From Lysinibacillus pinottii (lineage in GTDB: Bacteria; Bacillota; Bacilli; Bacillales_A; Planococcaceae), in contig NZ_JANTOO010000017.1 in NCBI RefSeq assembly GCF_024753545.1, forward strand, positions 1 through 64,000: a stretch of 64,000 bases of DNA, read 5' to 3'. How positions within the stretch are numbered: the first letter of the stretch is position 1; each line of letters begins with the position of its first letter. The notes below the pieces were generated by a model, which worked only from the letters and a program-made list of their open reading frames with translations, searched no databases and was not told the origin of the DNA. The translations under genes and the position numbers were made by a program. Below, in pieces: positions 32,176-41,450 of the stretch.

Positions 32176-33318
32176 ATGGACAATTTTATAGTGACATTAC
32201 TTTTTATGGCAATTATAGGCGCAGCAATCGGAGGCGTTACCAATCACCTAGCCATTAAAATGCTTTTTCGTCCACATAACGCAATATATATTAAAAACTG
32301 GCGCGTTCCATTTACACCTGGTCTTATTCCAAAACGACGCGACGAATTAGCAAAACAGCTTGGTCTTACCGTTGTAAATTATTTATTAACTCCTGAAACA
32401 TTTAGAAAGAAATTTTTCTCGAAGGATATTCAAGAGAAGGTTGAACAGTTTGTGCAAACGAAAGTAGAGGAAACCATCTTTACAAATGATAAAACCATTC
32501 AAGATTGGTTAAATATTGCGGGGTTTTCTCATATGCCAGCTACGATTGAGCAGAAAGTTGAAGCAATTGTTGAGGGACAATTTGCATCAGTGAAGAATAC
32601 ACTATCAACAAAATCAATTCGTACACTGCTATCGTCAGATATGCAGGATACTCTTGATGCCAAGATTCCTGTAGCAGTCAGTCATATACTAGAAAAAGGC
32701 GAGGATTACTTTTTATCACCTGAAGGTGAAATGACAATTAAAGCAATGATTGATGATTTCTTATCATCAAAAGGATCATTTGGTGGTATGATCAATATGT
32801 TTCTAGGTGATTCATCGTCCCTTGTAGGAAAAGTTCAACGTGAGCTCGTAAAATTTTTACAAGCTCCGGGCACGTCAACATTATTAACAAAAATATTTAC
32901 GCAAGAATGGGAAAAATTAAAAGATCGACCAGCGATGGACTTTTTACAAGACATGCAGTTTGATCCGATTTTATCGAAATTACAAATGTATGTAAAAGAA
33001 CAATTAGCTGTCGCCGAACGTTTAAATCAACCTATTTCTTATTATTGGCCTGAAGGAAACGAATGGATGAAAAATTCGGTCATTCCACAAGCAATTGACA
33101 AAGCTTTTGTCAAAGCAGAGGAAAAACTAGAAGATGTACTTAAACGTTTAAATTTACAAGAAGTTGTTCGTGAGCAAGTGGATTCTTTCCCTGTTGAGAA
33201 ATTAGAGGAACTTGTATTAGGTATTTCAAAACGTGAATTTAAAATGATTACCGTATTAGGTGCAGTTCTTGGTGGATTGATTGGAATTGTGCAAGGTTTA
33301 ATTGTTAATTTTATTTAA
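32176..33318 (+). CDS. yheB: DUF445 membrane protein YheB
   Basis: 380 residues. One N-terminal membrane helix (5-25) with the family signature GGVTNHLAIKMLFRPH, a long helical cytoplasmic or surface region, and a C-terminal helix (about 357-378, GAVLGGLIGIVQGLIVNF). Function is unknown; family members affect membrane or sporulation-related processes. ATG behind GAGAGGA. Followed after 16 bp by yheA. Confidence 0.88.
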   Translation: MDNFIVTLLFMAIIGAAIGGVTNHLAIKMLFRPHNAIYIKNWRVPFTPGLIPKRRDELAKQLGLTVVNYLLTPETFRKKFFSKDIQEKVEQFVQTKVEETIFTNDKTIQDWLNIAGFSHMPATIEQKVEAIVEGQFASVKNTLSTKSIRTLLSSDMQDTLDAKIPVAVSHILEKGEDYFLSPEGEMTIKAMIDDFLSSKGSFGGMINMFLGDSSSLVGKVQRELVKFLQAPGTSTLLTKIFTQEWEKLKDRPAMDFLQDMQFDPILSKLQMYVKEQLAVAERLNQPISYYWPEGNEWMKNSVIPQAIDKAFVKAEEKLEDVLKRLNLQEVVREQVDSFPVEKLEELVLGISKREFKMITVLGAVLGGLIGIVQGLIVNFI

Positions 33319-33334
33319 AAAGGAGATTGTTTAA

Positions 33335-33682
33335 ATGGTTAATATTTATAATGACATTAATGCACTAGAGGCAACTTTCCGTAAGACCCCAGAGTTTGAG
33401 GCTTTACAAGCGGCGGTTGAAGTTGTAAAGAGTGATGAAGAGGCGTTAAATGTCTTTAAAAACTTCCGTAAAATTCAAATTGAATTACAAAAGAAACAAT
33501 TAGCTGGAGAGGAATTATTGGAGGATGAACTTGTTTATGCTCAAAAGGCATCTCAGCTTGTACAGCAAAATGAAAAGATTTCAGCTATGCTTGAGGCAGA
33601 AATGAAATTAAGTAAAGTGATTGAGGAAGTAAATCGTATTTTAATAAAGCCAATTCAAGGCCTATATGAGGATATTCAATAA
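33335..33682 (+). CDS. yheA: YlbF/YmcA-family protein YheA
   Basis: 115 residues, all-helical with the pattern of the YlbF/YmcA group (LEATFRKTPEFEALQAAVEVVKSDEEALNVFKNFRKIQ). YlbF and YmcA work with YaaT as the Y-complex that modulates RNase Y; YheA is a paralogue of unclear role. The ribosome site AAAGGAGA lies at ideal distance. Likely operon with yheB. Confidence 0.88.
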   Translation: MVNIYNDINALEATFRKTPEFEALQAAVEVVKSDEEALNVFKNFRKIQIELQKKQLAGEELLEDELVYAQKASQLVQQNEKISAMLEAEMKLSKVIEEVNRILIKPIQGLYEDIQ

Positions 33683-33739
33683 ATCATTCATATAGTAAGG
33701 AATAATTGTCTGAGGAATTGCACATATACAAGTAATAGG

Positions 33740-33774
33740 AAAACGTGTATCCGCTAATCGGAGCACGTTTTTAC
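33740..33774 (+). terminator. Terminator of yheBA
   Basis: Stem AAACGTG..CCG / CGG..CACGTTT followed by Ts. Confidence 0.82.
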
Positions 33775-33812
33775 TTTATATACACCAGTCAATTGTATTG
33801 GAGGTTTTATCT

Positions 33813-34475
33813 ATGTATGTGTTCATTGAATGGACCTATAAAACACCGAAAGGAGCCACAACTGTTTTACGTTCAGAAGAGATGCCTGCTGCGCAAGCGC
33901 TATTACTAGCAGAGGATATGGAAAAGACCGGAAGAGTCAAGTCCATTCATTGCTTGGATCGTCAAGATACAAGTTGGACAATAAAAGAACTCAAAACCTA
34001 TCTAAAAGAAATAGATACAGAGCCGCATAATATCATTGTCTATTTCGATGGAGGCTTTGATCGGGGGACAAGACAGGCAGGGCTTGGATGTGCTATTTAC
34101 TATGAACAAAATGGCAAGCCTTATCGTTTAAGAAGAAATGCTTTTTCATCCGAGCTTACATCTAATAATGAAGCAGAGTATGCTGCGCTTTATTTAGGTG
34201 TAGTAGAGCTAGAATTGCTAAATGTCCATCATCTACCTGTCCAAATTAAAGGCGACTCCCAAGTAGTTATCAACCAATTAAGGGGGGAATGGGCAGCATT
34301 AGAAAAGGATTTAGTCGGTTGGGCAGATAAGATTGATGCCAAATTAGCACAGCTTACTATTCAACCGGACTACCAGCTAATCACTCGCAAGGACAATTCA
34401 GAAGCAGACAGTCTTGCTACCCAAGCATTAAATGGAATAGATATTACAGGTTTGAGTGAACTCGTAAAAGAATAA
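33813..34475 (+). CDS. RNase H-like protein (reverse-transcriptase-like RNase HI fold, YpeP-type)
   Basis: 220 residues. The C-terminal two thirds (about 70-215) form an RNase HI-like domain: YFDGGFD (first Asp), NNEAEYAAL (Glu), KGDSQVVINQL (Asp) and NSEADSLAT (last Asp), so all four catalytic acids are present. The N-terminal 60 residues form a small extra domain. Expected to cut RNA in RNA-DNA hybrids, or to act as an accessory RNase H. ATG eight bases after GGAGG; an upstream TTG is rejected. Confidence 0.85.
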   Translation: MYVFIEWTYKTPKGATTVLRSEEMPAAQALLLAEDMEKTGRVKSIHCLDRQDTSWTIKELKTYLKEIDTEPHNIIVYFDGGFDRGTRQAGLGCAIYYEQNGKPYRLRRNAFSSELTSNNEAEYAALYLGVVELELLNVHHLPVQIKGDSQVVINQLRGEWAALEKDLVGWADKIDAKLAQLTIQPDYQLITRKDNSEADSLATQALNGIDITGLSELVKE

Positions 34476-34479
34476 ATGT

Positions 34480-34513
34480 AAGAGGTGTCAGTAGTTACTG
34501 TCACCTCTTTTTT
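34480..34513 (+). terminator. Terminator of the RNase H-like gene
   Basis: Stem AGAGGTG..CAGTA / TACTG..CACCTCT and six Ts. Confidence 0.85.
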
Positions 34514-34593
34514 AAATTCTCTATAGGTGATGAAACTTTTTTCCCATTGAAACTACTACTCCTATGAACCCAAACAATAAGGAGAGATATTTT

Positions 34594-35502
34594 ATGTATA
34601 TGAAAAAATTAGCACCTGTAGCTTTGTCTGCATTATTAATGGGGAGTGTTATGATACCTGTTGCTTCGGCAAATGAGCAAAAAGATGAAGTTGAAATTCC
34701 ACAAATTCAAATTGATCCAGTACACATTTTCAATCAAACACATGGAACAGTTGAAGATGTTCGCGTTGGTAAAGACATTACATATTACACTGTTAAAGAC
34801 GGAGAGCAAACAAATATACTAGAAATTACAAAAGATACTCTTGTGTATGATAATACTGGTAAAAAAGTAGAGCTTAAAGAAGGCGATCAGGTAGTGGCGT
34901 ATACCTTTGCAAATAAACCACAAAAATATATCTATCCACCGCAATTCAATCCAGAGATTATTATTGTAGATTCAAAAGAAGTTGGGTTTGTAGAAGTGGA
35001 TTATTTCTTTGATGACTTAACAAACACATATGATATTTTAAAATTAAATATCGGTAAAGAAACAGAGCTAGTCAACGCAAAAGGTAAAAAAGTAACATCA
35101 AAAGATTTAGTAGAAAAGCATTTAGCTGTTTTCTATACAGCATCTACTAAAAGTATTCCTGCACAAACAACACCATCGAAAGTAATTGTTCTAGACGACA
35201 ATTCTGAAATTTCTTTAAGTCCAATAGATGAGGAAATTAATACGATCATTGCCACGGATTATTATATGGTAGCTGAAACAACAATGGTGCCTTTACGTAG
35301 CATTGCAGAAAAGCTTGGCTTTCAAGTAGAATCAAAAGGTAAAGCGGTTATTCTAACGAAGGGCAATGAATCTTATACAATCACACGTGGTGAAAAAGCG
35401 TTTGGTTACAACAAATCATTACGCACTTTGTCAGTAGCACCCTCTTTGAAAGATACGAAAACTTATGTCCCTGTTGAATTCATTGAAGAATATTTGAAAT
35501 AA
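34594..35502 (+). CDS. Secreted copper-amine-oxidase-N/stalk-domain protein
   Basis: 302 residues. Signal peptide 1-27 (cleavage likely after VASA). The C-terminal 75 residues carry the stalk/Cu_amine_oxidN1 pattern (TTMVPLRSIAEKLGFQVE, KTYVPVEFIEEYLK), a wall-associated module common in Bacillales and clostridia. The central part (about 40-215) repeats a beta-rich unit (VEDVRVGKDITYYTV, DNTGKKVELKEGDQVVAY). No enzymatic motif. ATG nine bases after AAGGAG. Confidence 0.83.
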   Translation: MYMKKLAPVALSALLMGSVMIPVASANEQKDEVEIPQIQIDPVHIFNQTHGTVEDVRVGKDITYYTVKDGEQTNILEITKDTLVYDNTGKKVELKEGDQVVAYTFANKPQKYIYPPQFNPEIIIVDSKEVGFVEVDYFFDDLTNTYDILKLNIGKETELVNAKGKKVTSKDLVEKHLAVFYTASTKSIPAQTTPSKVIVLDDNSEISLSPIDEEINTIIATDYYMVAETTMVPLRSIAEKLGFQVESKGKAVILTKGNESYTITRGEKAFGYNKSLRTLSVAPSLKDTKTYVPVEFIEEYLK

Positions 35503-35507
35503 ATTTG

Positions 35508-35544
35508 AAACTAGTATGCCAACTTTTTGTGGCATACTAGTTTT
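35508..35544. terminator. Bidirectional terminator
   Basis: Stem AAACTAGTATGCC / GGCATACTAGTTT with a T-rich loop, between convergent genes. Confidence 0.88.
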
Positions 35545-35548
35545 ATGT

Positions 35549-35929
35549 TCAAGAGACTATTTTGGAAGAATTAAAAGTCGGATATCTTTTTACGAATTGT
35601 TGCAGGCAATACTTGAAAGACACGGTATTCATAAAGTTATTAGCTAATATCATTTCATCTGAATACAATAAAAGCTGCTGGAAGTGCTGTTTAACAAATG
35701 CCCTAGCTTTCTCATAGTGCTTGTTGATAGAAATAGCTCCATACATGTCTTGTTGGTCAATGATGTAGATAAAGTCACAAATCACATTATGTGTCCCATA
35801 CTTAAATAATACAGTGACATATAATGTTTTTTCATCACATCGCGCTAAGTCAAAATGGTGGAATGCTACCTCTACTTGATGAATAAAACTCGAAATGAAT
35901 GGACGTTTATTATTTTTTAAAAGAAACAC
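35549..35929 (-). CDS. Protein of unknown function
   Basis: About 126 residues, with no recognisable domain; aromatic-rich segments (FIYIIDQQDMYGAISINKHYEKARAF) suggest a compact alpha/beta protein. The start is uncertain: the frame opens at GTG 35941, but AAAAGGTGG is better placed for GTG 35929. Monocistronic, divergent from hemZ. Confidence 0.6.
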   Translation of the reverse strand: MFLLKNNKRPFISSFIHQVEVAFHHFDLARCDEKTLYVTVLFKYGTHNVICDFIYIIDQQDMYGAISINKHYEKARAFVKQHFQQLLLYSDEMILANNFMNTVSFKYCLQQFVKRYPTFNSSKIVS

Positions 35930-36103
35930 TATCAACACCACCTTTTGTAAAAATTATAATGATAAAAAATTAGTTTGTCTACATATAGACTGAATATTCT
36001 GTTTTTTGTAATTCCCTATTGTTACTTTGCTTAAAGTCATATAAATTTGTTAAACTTAAGTCTGCAATATATATGGAATAAGAAAAGAAGAGAGCGAAAC
36101 AAT

Positions 36104-37609
36104 ATGAAAATGATTCACATAGATCAAAAATATCCCGAGGATTGGATTCGCGTATTAAATCATATAGCGAATTTATTTTTTGAGGATTCCAAGCTGCGAG
36201 TGGAGCCGGAAGAAGCAGATATGTCGGTTTCATTTACGTACGACGTTGAAGAGAATTTTACTATTTCTACAAAAGCAATATTAACTGTAGATGGACAACA
36301 ATATACAAATAATTACAGCATCCAATATGAATCAGCTGCAACGGGTCGTGAACTCAATATACGTATGAAACGAGCATTATCTCATGTATTTTTAGATGTT
36401 CTCGAGCAGCATACAGGGGTACACCAGCAATGGGGGATTTTAACAGGAGTTCGTCCGACTAAGCTCTATCACAAGTTTAGAAAAGAAGGAAAAGGGGAGC
36501 AAGAAATTGCTGAGCTATTAATTCGAGATTTTCGCCTGTCTGAGGAAAAGGTGGCACTTTTAAAAGATATCGTGGAACGACAATTAGTAACTATTCCAGA
36601 TATTGATCAAATTGGGCAAGAGATTAGTGTATATATCGGCATTCCATTTTGTCCAACAAAATGTGCCTATTGTACGTTTCCAGCCTATGCGATAGGAAGT
36701 AACCGTAAGCAAGGTCGTGTAAATACATTTTTAGATGGCTTGCATATTGAATTACGCGAAATGGGGAAATGGCTCAAAAACAATAATATGAAGATCACGT
36801 CTATTTATTGGGGAGGCGGTACACCAACTTCCATTGAAGCAGATGAAATGGATGCCTTATACCAGACGATGTATGAATCTTTCCCAAATCCTGAAACAAT
36901 TCGAGAGATTACAGTTGAAGCAGGAAGGCCAGATACGATTACACCGGAAAAATTAGAAGTTCTTAAAAAATGGGGAATTGATCGTATTAGTGTAAATCCA
37001 CAATCTTATACAGATGAAACGTTAAAGGCAATTGGTCGTCATCATACAGTTCAAGAAACAATCGATAAATTTTGGCTTGCTCGTGAATCAGGGATGAACA
37101 ATATAAATATGGACCTCATTATTGGTTTACCAAATGAAGGTATTGAAGAATTCCAGCATTCGTTAGTGGAGTCAGCTAAGATGCAGCCTGAGTCATTGAC
37201 TGTCCATACATTATCATTTAAACGTGCATCTGAAATGACTCGCAATAAAGATAAATATAAAGTGGCGGATCGTGATACAGTTGCTGAAATGATGCAAATG
37301 GCACAAGATTGGACAAAGGAAAATGACTATGTTCCATATTATTTATATCGCCAAAAAAATATTTTAGGTAATCTTGAAAATGTTGGCTATAGTAAAGCTG
37401 GTGAAGAGAGTATTTATAATATTGTAATTATGGAAGAAGTACAGACAATCTTAGGGGTTGGTTGTGGGGCATCTTCTAAATTTGTTCATCCTGAAACAGG
37501 AAAAATCACGCAATTCCACAATCCAAAGGATCCTGCCGCCTATATTATGACCTTTGAAGAGGCTATCGGGAAAAAAATTGAGTTTTTAGATGAGTTATAC
37601 AAAATATAA
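36104..37609 (+). CDS. hemZ: Coproporphyrinogen III dehydrogenase-like radical SAM protein HemZ
   Basis: 501 residues, the same length as B. subtilis HemZ. The radical SAM CxxxCxxC is IPFCPTKCAYC; the second signature is WGGGTPTS, and ISVNPQSYTDETLKAIGRHH is typical of HemN/HemZ. The N-terminal 150 residues are HemZ-specific and include QWGILTGVRPTKL. Proposed oxygen-independent oxidation of coproporphyrinogen III in haem synthesis, although HemZ's role is less certain than HemN's. ATG 36104 is favoured over an upstream start; its ribosome site is weak. Confidence 0.93.
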   Translation: MKMIHIDQKYPEDWIRVLNHIANLFFEDSKLRVEPEEADMSVSFTYDVEENFTISTKAILTVDGQQYTNNYSIQYESAATGRELNIRMKRALSHVFLDVLEQHTGVHQQWGILTGVRPTKLYHKFRKEGKGEQEIAELLIRDFRLSEEKVALLKDIVERQLVTIPDIDQIGQEISVYIGIPFCPTKCAYCTFPAYAIGSNRKQGRVNTFLDGLHIELREMGKWLKNNNMKITSIYWGGGTPTSIEADEMDALYQTMYESFPNPETIREITVEAGRPDTITPEKLEVLKKWGIDRISVNPQSYTDETLKAIGRHHTVQETIDKFWLARESGMNNINMDLIIGLPNEGIEEFQHSLVESAKMQPESLTVHTLSFKRASEMTRNKDKYKVADRDTVAEMMQMAQDWTKENDYVPYYLYRQKNILGNLENVGYSKAGEESIYNIVIMEEVQTILGVGCGASSKFVHPETGKITQFHNPKDPAAYIMTFEEAIGKKIEFLDELYKI

Positions 37610-37650
37610 AATAAAGGCGGTCTGAGTTATTCAGATCGCCTTTATTTTAT
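37610..37650. terminator. Bidirectional terminator
   Basis: Stem AATAAAGGCG.TCTGA / TCAGA.CGCCTTTATT between hemZ and the convergent cdaR-type gene. Confidence 0.88.
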
Positions 37651-38726
37651 AAAGTTCTTAATGTACACGCCATTTGCAATATAACAGCATCTTCAAAATA
37701 TTGTGGGTCATAGCCAGTTAACTCTCTTATTTTATTTAATCGATAAGTAAGTGTATGGCGATGGATATTTAGTTGCTGTGCACAAAGCTTTAACTGTAAA
37801 TTGCAGTCAAAAAAGGATTGTAATGTTTCCAATTGTTTTGCGTTGATATTTTTTAGTATTCGGTGATGGAAGGCTTGTACCTCCTCTGATTCACGATGTT
37901 TAAAAAGAGAAAATAACTCTACATCTTCGAAAAAGGTAATCTCGTTATGGATGGTAGCGAATTCAAGTGCTGTTCTAGCTCCCTGATAGCTATAGGGAAG
38001 TTGCGAAAGTTGCTGCACAACAGGACCAATACCAATTTGTAAGGAAGGAAGTTTTTGTTTTTTCTTTCTTAAAGCTTTTATAATGGATTGATAGTTTTGT
38101 TCCTGGCGATATGTTAGCAGTATATAATACTCCTGTAATTGGCTATGTCCAGCTAGAATAGGCTGTCTATAAAATAAATCTTCAAAAAAGAATGGCATCC
38201 TATTTTCTAAATAAGATGTTTCATGTAAACTCACTAAAATAACTTGGAAGGGTGCTATTAGTGAAAAGGGTAATTTCTGAATTCGTTTATTTAAAGTAGC
38301 ATCAAGCTTACTTCCATGAACGAGTGCCTCGAATATGTAGTCATTATTCTTCCGTTGCCACTCGCTTTTAGACTCGACGAGTGCTTGATGTGTCATGATC
38401 TCTGTCGTTAATTGAACAAGATTGGCGATTTCAAGCATTTCTTCTGAATCTCCAGTTATACCAATAACACCTACAACTTCATCCTGATACAGGATAGGCA
38501 TATTAATGCCAGGCTTTGTATTTGGATACAATTCTATATTATCCTCATTAATAATCAACGTTTTTTTTGTTTGTGCTACGTAAACTGCACCTTCGTGAAT
38601 ATCCTCCACCCTCATCTTATCTCCAGAAGCTAAAATAACACCAGTAGGGCTAATGACATTAATATTGTGACGTAAGCGTAACATTGTTTGATGTACGATT
38701 TCATCTGCTAATTTTTTGGTCAACAT
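37647..38726 (-). CDS. CdaR-family sugar-diacid/glycerate regulator
   Basis: 359 residues. N-terminal diacid-recognition domain (about 3-135, NVISPTGVILASGD, YQDEVVGVIGITGD) and a C-terminal PucR/HTH_30 helix-turn-helix (about 300-355, LKLCAQQLNIHRHTLTYRLNKI). CdaR-type regulators activate glycerate, glucarate and related operons in response to the diacid or glycerate. Divergent from the glycerate kinase and GntP permease genes, which are the expected targets. Confidence 0.9.
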   Translation of the reverse strand: MLTKKLADEIVHQTMLRLRHNINVISPTGVILASGDKMRVEDIHEGAVYVAQTKKTLIINEDNIELYPNTKPGINMPILYQDEVVGVIGITGDSEEMLEIANLVQLTTEIMTHQALVESKSEWQRKNNDYIFEALVHGSKLDATLNKRIQKLPFSLIAPFQVILVSLHETSYLENRMPFFFEDLFYRQPILAGHSQLQEYYILLTYRQEQNYQSIIKALRKKKQKLPSLQIGIGPVVQQLSQLPYSYQGARTALEFATIHNEITFFEDVELFSLFKHRESEEVQAFHHRILKNINAKQLETLQSFFDCNLQLKLCAQQLNIHRHTLTYRLNKIRELTGYDPQYFEDAVILQMACTLRTL

Positions 38727-38821
38727 GTTTATACACCTCGGATAAAAAACAGTCTGTTATAGGACAGATAAATTGTACATTTATTATAATGTTTTCTGAA
38801 TTTATTGTCATTATAATAATT

Positions 38822-38835
38822 TGTAAGCGCTTAAC
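38822..38835 (+). promoter_or_regulatory. cre site (CcpA) before the glycerate kinase operon
   Basis: TGTAAGCGCTTAAC fits the catabolite-responsive element consensus TGWAANCGNTNWCA except near its 3' end. It lies just downstream of a TATAAT (38812-38817) and 57 bp before the kinase start, a repressing position. Confidence 0.6.
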
Positions 38836-38891
38836 TAAGGAATTTGAAAATTTACGTAAATGTCAATGGGCGACATAAGTGGAGGTATTGT

Positions 38892-40031
38892 ATGAAAATC
38901 ATTATTAGTCCAGATTCCTTCAAGGGTACTCTATCGGCAGTTGAAGTAGCGAAATCCATGCAGCAAGGCATTCTGGATGTAAATCCATCAATAGAAACCA
39001 TTATTCTACCGGTTGCAGATGGTGGCGAGGGGACACTTGATTCACTTATTGCCTCTACGGGTGGTCAGTATTTTTCAACGGAAGTGCTAGATCCAATAGG
39101 AAGAGACATACAAGCACAGTATGGTGTATTGGGTGATAAAGAAACATGCGTGATTGAAATGGCTCAGGCATCTGGCATCATGTTGCTACAAGACCATGAG
39201 AAAAACCCTGAATTTGCTACAACGTATGGTACTGGCCAATTAATTAAGGCGGCACTCGACCGAGGCTTTAGAAAATTTATTATCGGTATTGGTGGAAGTG
39301 CCACAAATGATGCAGGGATTGGCATGCTCAAGGCATTAGGTGTGCGATTTATAAAGGAAGATGGCTCAGATTTAGAGGATGGTATTTCGAGTTTAATGGA
39401 ATTAACTGCAATAGATATAAGTGGACTTGATGAAAGATTGATAGGAGCGATATTTACCATTGCCTGTGATGTGGATAATCCATTCATTGGTGAACGAGGA
39501 GCAACAGCTATATTTGGCCCTCAAAAAGGTGTGCAGGACTATCAAATTACACATTTTGATAACTGCTTAAAGCATTTTGCAGATATCATCGAGCAACAGT
39601 TTGCTATTCGATTGCACGATTATCAAGGAGCGGGAGCTGCAGGAGGATTAGGTGGCGCGTTAATCGCATTTTTAAATGGGACATTTCATGCAGGAATTGA
39701 TATTGTCATAGATGCTGTCCAGTTACAGGATCACTTAGCAGCCGCACAGTTGGTAATAACGGGTGAAGGGAAGTCGGATCTCCAAACATTACATGGTAAG
39801 GCTCCATTAGGGGTTGCTAAAGCGGCCGCTTTAGCACATGTAGAGGCAGTTTTATTGTCAGGAGACATTGATAGTATGGCTAAACCTGCACTTCAAAATT
39901 ATTTTAGTGTTGTGGAGACATTAGTAGATGAGGAGATTACTACTGAGCAGGCAATGCGAGAACCCGCTTATTTTATTCGTTTAAAAACTAAGCAAATCTT
40001 TGAGCTTTACATACAAAAGGGGGATGACTAG
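38892..40031 (+). CDS. glxK: Glycerate kinase (GlxK/GarK type)
   Basis: 379 residues. Type I glycerate kinase: SPDSFKGTLSAVEVA at the N-terminus, PVADGGEGTLD, GIGGSATNDAGIGML and the C-terminal GEGKSDLQTLHGKAP. It phosphorylates D-glycerate to 2-phosphoglycerate, feeding lower glycolysis. ATG six bases after GGAGG; an upstream in-frame ATG is rejected. The GntP permease starts on the base after its stop codon, so uptake and phosphorylation are translated together. Confidence 0.93.
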   Translation: MKIIISPDSFKGTLSAVEVAKSMQQGILDVNPSIETIILPVADGGEGTLDSLIASTGGQYFSTEVLDPIGRDIQAQYGVLGDKETCVIEMAQASGIMLLQDHEKNPEFATTYGTGQLIKAALDRGFRKFIIGIGGSATNDAGIGMLKALGVRFIKEDGSDLEDGISSLMELTAIDISGLDERLIGAIFTIACDVDNPFIGERGATAIFGPQKGVQDYQITHFDNCLKHFADIIEQQFAIRLHDYQGAGAAGGLGGALIAFLNGTFHAGIDIVIDAVQLQDHLAAAQLVITGEGKSDLQTLHGKAPLGVAKAAALAHVEAVLLSGDIDSMAKPALQNYFSVVETLVDEEITTEQAMREPAYFIRLKTKQIFELYIQKGDD

Positions 40032-41378
40032 ATGTTATTCATCATTATTTTACTAGGGGTATTGTTTGTTGTATGGGGCACGGCCAAATTAAAGCTACAT
40101 CCTTTTCTGGCGTTATTAATTAGCGCCTTCTTCGTTGGAATTGCTTCGGGAATGCCACTATTAACAGTGGTAGAAAGTATTAACACTGGCTTCGGTGGTC
40201 TAATGACGAGCATTGGCTTAGTAATTATCGCTGGAACAATTATAGGTTTAATTTTAGAGAAATCAGGCGCTGCCTATCGAATGGCAGAAGTAGTTTTACG
40301 CATCGTTGGTCCAAAACGTCCACAACTTGCGATGTCTTTAATTGGTTACATCGTATCTATCCCAGTATTTTGTGATTCAGGTTTTATTATTTTATCGAGT
40401 TTGCAAAAATCATTAGCAAAACGGGCTAATGTAACGATTGCATCCATGGCTGTAGCTTTAGCGACGGGGTTATTTGCAACACATGTATTAGTACCCCCTA
40501 CACCAGGTCCCATCGCAGCAGCTGGAAATATTGGGGCGGCCAATTATTTAGGGACAGTTATTGTCATTGGTTTATTAGTAGCGATACCTGCTACATTTGT
40601 AGGCTATATGTGGTCAGTGAAAGTTGCAACCAAAATTCGTGTACCCCAAGATGAGGTAGAGGCATTAGATTATGAGGAAGTCATTAAATCCTTTGGCAAA
40701 ATGCCTTCAACATTTAAAGCCTTTTTACCAATCGTTCTACCTATTGTTTTAATTGGTCTTGGCTCAATAGCATCGTTAGCGGGTGATCCCGAATCAACAT
40801 TCAATACGATTTTTAAGTTTTTAGGTTCGCCAACAGTAGCATTATTTTTAGGTGTAGCAGCTGCCTTTTTATTATTGCCTGAAATTAGTGAAACGACCTT
40901 AACGGGCTGGATTGGTGAAAGTTTAAAAGAAGCCGCGCCTATTTTACTTATTACAGGAGCAGGTGGTTCGTTTGGAACAGTTATTAAAAATGCTGGTGTT
41001 GGAGAAATACTACAGGAAATGGACTTGGGGATGTTTGCATCAGGTACTTTGTTCTTGCTAGTACCGTTTATAGTAGCAGCTGCCTTAAAAACTGCTCAAG
41101 GATCTTCGACGACAGCGCTTGTCATTACGTCTACTTTAGTAGCACCAATGCTCGTGACACTTGGCATTGAGGGCGCTGTCCCATTAGCATTAGTAGTAAT
41201 GGCCATTGGAGCTGGTGCAATGACGGTTAGCCATGTGAACGACAGTTTCTTCTGGGTAATTACACAGTATAGTGGAATGGAAGTAACTCAAGCTTATAAG
41301 GCACAAACCGTTGCTACATTACTACAGGGCATTGTCACAATCATGATTACAATGGTTTTATGGTGGATATTTGTTTAA
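40032..41378 (+). CDS. GntP-family permease (probable glycerate transporter)
   Basis: 448 residues, about 12 membrane helices. Family signatures are GLILEKSGAAYRMAEVVLRIVG, IPVFCDSGFIIL, LVPPTPGPIAAAGNIGA and VSHVNDSFFWVITQYSGM. GntP permeases import gluconate or related small acids with protons. Placed directly after glycerate kinase under a CdaR-type regulator, glycerate is the likely substrate (inference). Confidence 0.9.
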   Translation: MLFIIILLGVLFVVWGTAKLKLHPFLALLISAFFVGIASGMPLLTVVESINTGFGGLMTSIGLVIIAGTIIGLILEKSGAAYRMAEVVLRIVGPKRPQLAMSLIGYIVSIPVFCDSGFIILSSLQKSLAKRANVTIASMAVALATGLFATHVLVPPTPGPIAAAGNIGAANYLGTVIVIGLLVAIPATFVGYMWSVKVATKIRVPQDEVEALDYEEVIKSFGKMPSTFKAFLPIVLPIVLIGLGSIASLAGDPESTFNTIFKFLGSPTVALFLGVAAAFLLLPEISETTLTGWIGESLKEAAPILLITGAGGSFGTVIKNAGVGEILQEMDLGMFASGTLFLLVPFIVAAALKTAQGSSTTALVITSTLVAPMLVTLGIEGAVPLALVVMAIGAGAMTVSHVNDSFFWVITQYSGMEVTQAYKAQTVATLLQGIVTIMITMVLWWIFV

Positions 41379-41385
41379 AGTACAA

Positions 41386-41417
41386 GGAGGGCTGCCCCAT
41401 GGGAAGCTCTCTTTTTT
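41386..41417 (+). terminator. Terminator of the glycerate operon
   Basis: Stem GAGGGCT.CCC / GGG.AGCTCTC (one G-T) around a CATG loop, then six Ts. Confidence 0.7.
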
Positions 41418-41450
41418 GTATAATAGAAAAATAGAAAGGAAGTTAGTAAC

